NCBI GenBank assembly: GCA_040221095.1
Contig: JAVJVP010000003.1
Span: 248,001-312,000, forward strand
DNA from: UBA1479 sp040221095
GTDB lineage: Bacteria; Pseudomonadota; Alphaproteobacteria; Rhodospirillales; Casp-alpha2
Length of the DNA: 64,000 nt
Direction: 5' to 3'
Shown here: positions 58,449 to 64,000 of the stretch, piece after piece
Position numbering within the stretch: position 1 is the first letter of the stretch
Layout: the number at the start of each line of letters is the position of its first letter
Notes under the pieces: model-generated
What the model was told of the DNA's origin: nothing
What the model saw: only the letters and a program-made list of their open reading frames with translations
The model's database searches: none
Translations under genes and position numbers: made by a program

Positions 58449-59189
58449 TCAGGCGCGAAGATTGACCAGCCGTCCGCGCACCGCGCCCTCGAACAACCCC
58501 TCGTTGCCGATTTGAATGAAGGACTGGGCGGTGCCGCCACGGAACTCCGACGTGCCACCCAGGGCGGTCAGGCTCGACAGGCGGCTTTCCGCCGTGCGAA
58601 GGGCGAGGCGCACGCGGGATCGGGCTTCCGCAGCCTCATCCTGGGTCAGCGCGCTGATTCCGGTGAGGCCCAGCCCCCGGCTGTCGAGCGGTAGGGCGCG
58701 CACGGTGACGCGGCCGCCGAATTCCGTGGTCTGGATGGTCACGGGGGCCTGGCTGCTGGAAATCAGGTTGACGCGGCCCGTCGCCGCGCGGGCGACCAGG
58801 CGGTCGATGGCGTCCAGCGCGCGCCCGGCGGCGGTGGTGATGTTCAGGCGCGACACCCGCGTTTCGTCGAGGCGAAGCGCCGTGCGTGGCGACACCAGCC
58901 CGCCGTTGATGGCCGTCGATAACTGGCCTTCCAGGGCGCGGAGCTGATCGACGATCCGCGCGCCCGCGGCCGTGGCCCGGCCAACGGCGGTGGCGGCGTC
59001 GGTGGCGCGCAGGGTGATGCCCCGGCGCGGATCGAGGGACAGGTCGAGGGAATCGGGAGCCGGGCGGGACGGCGTCGGCGCCACGATCCGCTCTAATGCA
59101 AGGGCGCTGCGCGCACGGCTGACCGCCAGTCCGCTCGACAGGTTCAACTGCGTGGCGATGGCGGCGTTGATGTCCGTGGCCATGGACAT
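58449..59189 (-). CDS. Hypothetical protein with weak flagellin-like layout
   Basis: A 246-residue protein (start ATG 59189 or 59183). It is rich in Ala, Leu, Arg, Ser and Thr. Helical N- and C-terminal parts (NAAIATQLNLSSGLAVSRARSA and RSRVRLALRTAESRLSSLTALGG) flank a beta-like centre, the general plan of flagellins, and LGLTGISAL resembles a flagellin segment. No true flagellin signature is present. Function unknown. It stands alone on the minus strand. Confidence 0.6.
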   Translation of the reverse strand: MSMATDINAAIATQLNLSSGLAVSRARSALALERIVAPTPSRPAPDSLDLSLDPRRGITLRATDAATAVGRATAAGARIVDQLRALEGQLSTAINGGLVSPRTALRLDETRVSRLNITTAAGRALDAIDRLVARAATGRVNLISSSQAPVTIQTTEFGGRVTVRALPLDSRGLGLTGISALTQDEAAEARSRVRLALRTAESRLSSLTALGGTSEFRGGTAQSFIQIGNEGLFEGAVRGRLVNLRA

Positions 59190-59871
59190 TCCCGGGAGCC
59201 GCCCGCAAAGGGGCGGTCCATTCTGGCGGCCGCGGTCCGTTCTGTGCGCGGGTCCGGGATGACGCGGAGCGGCCCGGTCCTCGGGCCGCCCTGGGCTTCA
59301 GTCGGGCGTTAGTTTAGCAAAACCGGCGCGGACCGCCAACCGCGTCACGGACGGAGGCCGCACGGAAATCTGAGCGTGGGCCGTCAAGGCATTGAAATTT
59401 AATGGTTAACGGCGACGAGGTGGGCGCCGCGAATCGGGGCGGCTCACTGCGTGGGTAGTTGTCTTGGGCGCGATTCCGCCACTGGTGCGGAACGATTTTG
59501 TCTCTCCAGGGGCCGTTTTCGCCGCGCCGAACAGGCGGCGGCGGCAATCGGCAGGCCTGCGCCGCCGCCGTCTGCCCATATGCGAAGTTCTGGATTATCA
59601 GAACGTTAACCAATTTCCTTCAACAATAACCTCGGATTCGAATGGGATCCCGTTGATGCTCAACACCTCGGCCGATGATAATTCGGCTGCCCGGCCACCG
59701 CTTAACAACGATAGCAGTTGCGCGGGGCCGGCGAGCAGGTAAATTCATTGCATCACGGGTATGGACCGGCTCGGCCGGACGTCCTTCCGATGCCTGCAAG
59801 GAGCCCTGGCGCGGGCCGGAGCGGTGGGCCTGGGAGACGCCGCCGGCAGGGAACAGGCATGGGGCAAGGCA
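59190..59871. other. Intergenic region, nothing recognised
   Basis: 682 bp between divergent genes. Short open frames occur on both strands but none shows a ribosome site or family similarity. It presumably contains promoters for both flanking genes. No tRNA or strong hairpin was found. Confidence 0.5.
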
Positions 59872-60531
59872 ATGACCCAGGACATAAAAAAACATTCCTA
59901 TACCATTCCATGTGCGTCCGCGTTCCGTGACGCGGTCAGCGACCTGTCGGTCAAGCGGCGGGTCAACGTGGGCGACCTGGCGCGCTCGGTGCTGCTGGTT
60001 GTTCCGGAAAGCGTCATCCGCGACTTCCCCGATCCGGGCGAGCCGAACCAGGATGACCGCGAAACGGTCATTCTCAAATCGGGCACGGCCAAGGGCCGTC
60101 CGTGGCGGCGCAAGCCGCGCCTGCAGGTGCGCATGGCGCCCGGGTTCGAGGTCGAATTCATGCGCCGCGCCCTGGCCATCGCCCTGGCCCTGGACCAGGG
60201 GGAAACCCGCGTGCTTCTGCGCGCCGAAGACGGGCCGCCGTCGGCGCCGGAAACGACCGGGCGGGAGGTCGTCGATCCGGAAGAACTGGTCCGCCTGCGC
60301 ACGATCGTTTCGGTGCTTTCCTTCGATCCCCTGAACGACGGCGTGCGCTCACGCGAGGACGCGCTGTACGTCCTCGGCTTTCCGCCGGGCCGCATCCCCG
60401 ACGGCGAGACGTTGCGCGCGCGGTTCCGCATGCTGGCGACCATCCACCATCCTGACAGCCCCCACGGCGACCATCGGCGCATGAGCCAGCTGAACAGCGC
60501 CATGGACATCCTGAAGCGCGGCGCCGCCTGA
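59872..60531 (+). CDS. J-domain (DnaJ-like) protein
   Basis: A 219-residue protein. Residues 1-60 begin MTQDIKKHSYTIPCASAFRDAV and include VKRRVNVGDLARSVLLVVP. The C-terminal 60 residues are a J domain: ALYVLGFPPG, LRARFRMLATIHHPDSPHGDHRRM (HPD motif intact) and LNSAMDILKR. It would recruit and stimulate DnaK for a particular client. The start is ATG at 59872; the open frame reaches further upstream without similarity. Confidence 0.8.
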   Translation: MTQDIKKHSYTIPCASAFRDAVSDLSVKRRVNVGDLARSVLLVVPESVIRDFPDPGEPNQDDRETVILKSGTAKGRPWRRKPRLQVRMAPGFEVEFMRRALAIALALDQGETRVLLRAEDGPPSAPETTGREVVDPEELVRLRTIVSVLSFDPLNDGVRSREDALYVLGFPPGRIPDGETLRARFRMLATIHHPDSPHGDHRRMSQLNSAMDILKRGAA

Positions 60532-60748
60532 CCGCGGCCCGGATTTCCGAAACCGCGGGAACGCAACCGGTGCGCCCCCGGAATGAAGCCGGAAGCCAAA
60601 AGAGCCTCTAACGGCGGCGCCCGCAGCCCTTTTTTCTTGAGACGGCCCGGCCGATATGGCCTCATGCCGCCCGAGAATCCTCCAAACACCAAGGTCGGGC
60701 TCCCGCGACGTCGATTGCAGGCGGCCCCACGACATTCGGGACAAGAGC

Positions 60749-61489
60749 ATGCGATTAAAGGACAAGGTGGCGCTGGTGACCGGCGCCGGGTCGGGTTTTG
60801 GCGAGGGCATCGTGCACCGCTTCGCCGAGGAAGGGGCGAAAGTCGTCGTCGCCGACATCGACGGGGCGGCGGCCGAGCGGGTGGCCAAGGACATCCAGGC
60901 CCGCTCGTTCCAATGCGATGTTTCAGACAGCAGTCAGGTCAAGGCCATGGTCGACGCCACCGTCGCCTGGCACGGCCGCCTCGACATCCTGGTCAACAAC
61001 GCGGGCATCGCGCAGAAGCGGGGCCCCATGCTGGGCGTCAGCGAGGCCGAGTTCGACCGCATCTACGCCGTCAACGTGAAGAGCATCTATCTGGCGGCGA
61101 TCCATGCCGTGCCGCAGATGCGCGCCCAGAGCGGCGGCGTCATCCTCAACACGGCGTCGACCGCCGGCGTGCGCCCGCGCCCGGGCCTGACCTGGTACAA
61201 CGGCTCCAAGGGGGCGGTCATCACCCTGACCAAGTCCATGGCGTCGGAATTGGCGGCGGACAAGATCAGGGTCTGCGCGCTCAACCCCGTCTTGGGGGCG
61301 ACGGGCCTGACGGCCGAGTTCATGGGCGGCGATTCGCCGGAACTGCGGGCGCAGTTCAACACCACCATTCCCTTGGGCCGCATGTCGACGCCCCAGGACG
61401 TGGCCAACGCGGCCCTGTTCCTGGCCTCGGACGAGGCTGAATTCCTGACCGGGGTGTGCCTGGAAATCGACGGCGGGCGCTGCATCTAG
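60749..61489 (+). CDS. SDR-family oxidoreductase (classical, FabG-like)
   Basis: A 246-residue classical SDR: VALVTGAGSGFGEGIVHRFAEEGA (TGxxxGxG), ILVNNAGIAQ, NTASTAGVRPRPGLTWYNGSKGAV (catalytic Ser, Tyr, Lys), LNPVLGATGLTAEFM and the C-terminal GVCLEIDGGRCI. Probably a 3-oxoacyl or polyol dehydrogenase. The start is ATG at 60749. It lies 43 bp before the hydroxyacid dehydrogenase gene, likely the same transcript. Confidence 0.88.
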   Translation: MRLKDKVALVTGAGSGFGEGIVHRFAEEGAKVVVADIDGAAAERVAKDIQARSFQCDVSDSSQVKAMVDATVAWHGRLDILVNNAGIAQKRGPMLGVSEAEFDRIYAVNVKSIYLAAIHAVPQMRAQSGGVILNTASTAGVRPRPGLTWYNGSKGAVITLTKSMASELAADKIRVCALNPVLGATGLTAEFMGGDSPELRAQFNTTIPLGRMSTPQDVANAALFLASDEAEFLTGVCLEIDGGRCI

Positions 61490-61532
61490 GCATCGGCGGC
61501 CCTTACAATCACGAACGGGGAAGGACCCACCC

Positions 61533-62510
61533 ATGCCCAACAGCAAACCGCGCCTGCTGGTCGCCCGCATCTTTCCCGAGGATGTCATGGCCCGCGCCGC
61601 CCACGACTACGACTGCATCGTCAATGCGGACGACGCCAACTGGTCCGGCGCGGACGTGATCGCCCGCGCGGGCGAGGTCGACGCGATTTTGACCAGTGCC
61701 CGCACCAAGTATCCGGCCGAGGTCATCCAGGGCCTGCCGGCGAACGTGCGCATGCTGGCGACCTTTTCCGTGGGCTACGAGCATATCGACCTCAACGCGG
61801 CCAAGGCGCGCGGGCTGGTCGTCTCCAACACCCCCGACGTGCTGACCGAGGCCGTCGCCGACATCACCATTCTGCTGCTGCTGGCGGCGTCGCGCCGGGC
61901 GCGCGAAGCCTTTGAGATGATTTCCGGCGACAACTGGCTGAACATCGGCGGCTGGAAACCGACCCAGTTCCTCGGCACCGGCGCCCAGGGCAAGGTGCTG
62001 GGGATTCTCGGCATGGGCCGCATCGGCCGCGCCGCGGCGGCCCGGGCGCGGGCCATGGGCATGACGATCCACTATCACAACCGCTCACGCCTCACGCCCG
62101 ACCTGGAACAGGGGGCGGTCTATCACGACACGCCGCAGTCGTTGCTGAAGGTCGCGCAGTTCCTGTCGATCCATTGCGAATCGACGCCGGAAACGCGCAA
62201 GCTGATCAACGAAGACGGCATCGCCCTGATGCCCCCGGGGGCGATCATCGTCAACACGGCCAGAGGCGATATCATCGACGACGACGCCCTGATCACAGCG
62301 CTGGAATCCGGGCGCATCGCTGCCGCCGGGCTCGACGTGTTCGCGGGCGAGCCGGACGTGGACAAGCGTTACTTCACCACCCAGAACGCGTTCATCCTGC
62401 CGCATATCGGCAGTGCCACGGTGGAGACCCGCAACGCCATGGGCTTCCGCGCCCTCGACAACCTGGACGCCTTTTTCCGGGGGGACGTGCCGGCCGACCG
62501 GCTGGTCTAG
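61533..62510 (+). CDS. D-isomer-specific 2-hydroxyacid dehydrogenase (glyoxylate/hydroxypyruvate reductase type)
   Basis: A 325-residue protein: LATFSVGYEHIDLNAAKARG, VSNTPDVLTEAVADITILLLL, the NAD fold VLGILGMGRIGRAAAARARAMGM, VNTARGDIIDDDALI (Arg), AGLDVFAGEP (Glu), and LPHIGSATVETR (His). It reduces hydroxypyruvate or glyoxylate, or oxidises D-glycerate. GGGGAAGG upstream acts as ribosome site. Confidence 0.9.
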   Translation: MPNSKPRLLVARIFPEDVMARAAHDYDCIVNADDANWSGADVIARAGEVDAILTSARTKYPAEVIQGLPANVRMLATFSVGYEHIDLNAAKARGLVVSNTPDVLTEAVADITILLLLAASRRAREAFEMISGDNWLNIGGWKPTQFLGTGAQGKVLGILGMGRIGRAAAARARAMGMTIHYHNRSRLTPDLEQGAVYHDTPQSLLKVAQFLSIHCESTPETRKLINEDGIALMPPGAIIVNTARGDIIDDDALITALESGRIAAAGLDVFAGEPDVDKRYFTTQNAFILPHIGSATVETRNAMGFRALDNLDAFFRGDVPADRLV

Positions 62511-62680
62511 CGGCAAGACCGGGGCGGACACATCCGGCGCGTTTTTCCCGCCTTCGCGGGGGTGACGGTTGGAATTGAGGCGAGGTCGATCGCCAAAGAA
62601 AAGGCGTTATTATACTAAGCGTACCCACTCAACGTGTGGTATAGTCTTCATCCCGCTAACGCCGTTTACGGGAGGAGAAT

Positions 62681-62962
62681 ATGACTGACTACGTTGTCAC
62701 CTATGACCTTCGTAAGGAGACCGGAACAGAGGGCTATAAAGAGCTTTGGGACGAGCTAAAAAGACTCGATGGGCATCGAACTCTCGATTCTGTTTGGCTC
62801 GTAAATGTGAACAACACAGCGAAAGAACTGCACGATCACCTAAAGGCGTTCATGGACGGAAACGACCGTCTTTGGGTTTCTGAACTCACAAAGAAGCACC
62901 ACTACTCAAATGCAAGGGGTGGAACTAACGAATGGCTGGCGAACAATCCCCCGGATCGTTGA
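62681..62962 (+). CDS. Solitary Cas2-like (SinR-type) ferredoxin-fold protein
   Basis: A 93-residue protein: MTDYVVTYDLRKETG (beta1 with the Cas2-type Asp), YKELWDELKRLDGHRTLDSVWLVN, TAKELHDHLKAFMDGNDRLWVSEL. It matches the compact Cas2/VapD-like ferredoxin fold often annotated SinR family. No Cas1, repeat array or other cas gene is near. GGAGGAG ribosome site. It lies in AT-richer DNA than its left neighbour. Function unknown; possibly a nuclease or toxin. Confidence 0.75.
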   Translation: MTDYVVTYDLRKETGTEGYKELWDELKRLDGHRTLDSVWLVNVNNTAKELHDHLKAFMDGNDRLWVSELTKKHHYSNARGGTNEWLANNPPDR

Positions 62963-63067
62963 TGGCGGTCTTAGCCCCGTAAGGGATGCCGTCAATCAGG
63001 AATCGCAACCGCAGCAATCGCGCCAAGTGGTGCAAGAGCAGTATTCGCATTTCGGTTTCTCCTTACA

Positions 63068-63096
63068 AAAACCCCGGATCAATCGTCCGGGGTTTT
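63068..63096. terminator. Bidirectional rho-independent terminator
   Basis: Perfect 11-bp stem AAAACCCCGGA/TCCGGGGTTTT with a 7-nt loop, with T runs on both strands. It ends the Cas2-like gene on the plus strand and the small gene of the PIN operon on the minus strand, whose stop lies in the loop. Confidence 0.85.
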
Positions 63097-63255
63097 CTCG
63101 TCTTTGCCGTTGGTGGGTGTTGGTCGCTTTTGGGGGTCAATTTTCCTGAACACCCGCTCAAGCGCGTCGTCGGACTCGTCGCATTCGAGTTCGCGGGCTG
63201 CGTCGATGAACAGCTTGGACTGATTTTTATCTAATGTGCTTACTTTGCGTTTCAT
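63079..63255 (-). CDS. Small hypothetical protein after the PIN gene
   Basis: A 58-residue protein MKRKVSTLDKNQSKLFIDAA..., with RELECDESDDALERVFRKID and a Lys-rich tail ending in PDD. Helical, acidic middle. The ATG at 63255 overlaps the PIN stop (ATGA). The ARELECDE block recurs in small proteins of accessory regions; function unknown. Confidence 0.7.
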   Translation of the reverse strand: MKRKVSTLDKNQSKLFIDAARELECDESDDALERVFRKIDPQKRPTPTNGKDEKTPDD

Positions 63256-63764
63256 AAAAGGTCGAAGCTCGGCTGTTCCGTCTCTGGCTTGCAAACCTTT
63301 AGATTATGGCCGCCAACATTTCCGCTCAGCGGCAACAAGCCCAAGGTGCCATTGCGGTTGCTTTTGTCGAATGTATGGAATTCCGCCGCGTGATAAAGAA
63401 TGGCCGTTGCCAGATGGATCGAGTCAGGGACAGACAATGTCTTGTCATTAAATTCACTCGGTCGAGCTGAGTAATAATCCCGAAGATCGCGAGCTAGCTT
63501 AGCAACCCTCATATCGACGTTAATCCGGCCAAGGTTTGGCCTTTTGAACAAGTCATCAAACAGGTTAATGACGCCGGCGCCGACCTTTGCCTCTGTCACC
63601 TCAGCGAAAGTTATCGCCGATGTGATTATGCTGGCATTTCGCTTCTTTACTCGATCCACAATATCGCGAACGCCGTCCATTTCTCCGCTTGGACGGTTTT
63701 CGTTTTTGAGCCACGCGATAAATACGCATGTGTCCCAGTAGAAAGTTACGTTAGGACCAGCCAT
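63252..63764 (-). CDS. PIN-domain ribonuclease, toxin-like
   Basis: A 170-residue PIN protein. Acidic residues are in FYWDTCVFIAWLKNE (first Asp), ITSAITFAEVTEAK (Glu), and LSVPDSIHLATAI (Asp), followed by HTFDKSN. PIN toxins cleave RNA with Mg2+. The ATG at 63764 overlaps the upstream gene by 14 bp, as in VapBC-type pairs. The upstream partner is only partly visible. Confidence 0.83.
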   Translation of the reverse strand: MAGPNVTFYWDTCVFIAWLKNENRPSGEMDGVRDIVDRVKKRNASIITSAITFAEVTEAKVGAGVINLFDDLFKRPNLGRINVDMRVAKLARDLRDYYSARPSEFNDKTLSVPDSIHLATAILYHAAEFHTFDKSNRNGTLGLLPLSGNVGGHNLKVCKPETEQPSFDLL

Positions 63765-64000
63765 CACGCATCCGAGCTATAAAGACTTCAGATAGTTCGT
63801 CGCCCGTCGCATTTGGAGCTATTCCCCTCAAATCTTCGAAGGTCGGCATCTCATCATCCGGCGGGAAGATATCTATATCCTCCACCTCGACCGCATATGG
63901 GAATGGGTCATTCGGCTTGTATTTCAGTCGCCCCTCAACACTAACCGTGCGATTGACGGCTGCCGTCGCCTTGTCCAGCAGGTCGCTACCAAAATGGCAT
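63751..64000 (-). CDS. C-terminal part of an unknown protein upstream of the PIN gene, runs off right edge
   Basis: Open for 82 codons from the window edge to TAA at 63751. Visible parts are HFGSDLLDKATAAVNRTVSVEG, LKYKPNDPFPYAVEVEDIDIFP and the tail LSEVFIARMRDGWS. The tail is acidic and followed by a short helix. By position it could be the antitoxin for the PIN protein, which it overlaps by 14 bp. No DNA-binding motif is visible in the part present. Confidence 0.6.
   Translation of the reverse strand, partial: CHFGSDLLDKATAAVNRTVSVEGRLKYKPNDPFPYAVEVEDIDIFPPDDEMPTFEDLRGIAPNATGDELSEVFIARMRDGWS

Noticed and set aside
62681..63300. CRISPR locus around the Cas2-like gene
   Set aside because: No direct repeats with spacers and no cas1 or effector gene were seen; the short palindrome nearby is a terminator.

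Overview
The window is high-GC bacterial DNA that reads as an alphaproteobacterium, most likely of the Rhodospirillales. The main evidence is the order hemC-hemD-mitofilin (Mic60)-like gene-hemY with tsaD and gpsA divergent from it, a DUF1674/SDHAF4 gene beside rsmB, and a short-chain fatty acid regulator of the XRE/ScfR type. No species can be named from sequence alone.

Positions 1-23353 hold one very long minus-strand surface-glycan operon. It is read from a winged-helix regulator (23353), through a NusG/RfaH-type elongation factor (22667) and a perfect 18-bp hairpin, into about 20 biosynthesis genes, and it runs off the left edge inside a carbamoyltransferase. Most junctions are 4-base ATGA overlaps. 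The genes suggest a higher-carbon (heptose or octose) sugar: SIS isomerase, HAD phosphatase, transaldolase, a two-subunit transketolase and a nucleotidyltransferase-kinase fusion. Modification genes follow: four NAD-dependent epimerases/dehydratases, a reductase-like SDR, Gfo/Idh oxidoreductase, a nucleotide-sugar dehydrogenase homologue without its catalytic cysteine, aminotransferase, two methyltransferases and a glycosyltransferase. The distal end (1-4807) is more AT-rich. It carries a radical SAM/SPASM enzyme, the E1 alpha and beta subunits of a 2-oxoacid dehydrogenase, and an E2-like protein whose catalytic domain is replaced by a NeuD/PglD-type sugar acyltransferase. This suggests an acyl-lipoyl-dependent sugar acylation route, and it is the most unusual finding in the window.

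Positions 23548-49115 are chromosomal backbone. They include LPS/lipid genes (ArnT-like transferase, O-antigen ligase, heparinase-like protein), rsmB, a TPR protein, a periplasmic-type binding protein without signal peptide, a ketopantoate reductase-like gene divergent from an ScfR regulator, an isoquinoline-1-oxidoreductase-like molybdenum hydroxylase pair, an MlrC-like metallopeptidase, acs, a Rieske ferredoxin, a YciI protein, gpsA and tsaD, then the heme operon.

A tRNA-Thr(CGT) gene at 49212 is the attachment site of an 8.6-kb integrative element (49243-57834) with clear attL and attR copies. The element encodes a tyrosine integrase, an AlpA-like excisionase, a 1.15-kb non-coding region packed with palindromic repeats, and a four-gene defence-like cassette: a small helical protein, a GHKL ATPase, a GajA-like OLD nuclease and a GajB-like UvrD helicase. 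This looks like Gabija with extra components.

Positions 57835-62510 return to backbone (two small hypothetical proteins, a J-domain protein, an SDR, a 2-hydroxyacid dehydrogenase). The last 1.4 kb is AT-richer accessory DNA with a solitary Cas2-like protein and a PIN-domain toxin-like operon that runs off the right edge.
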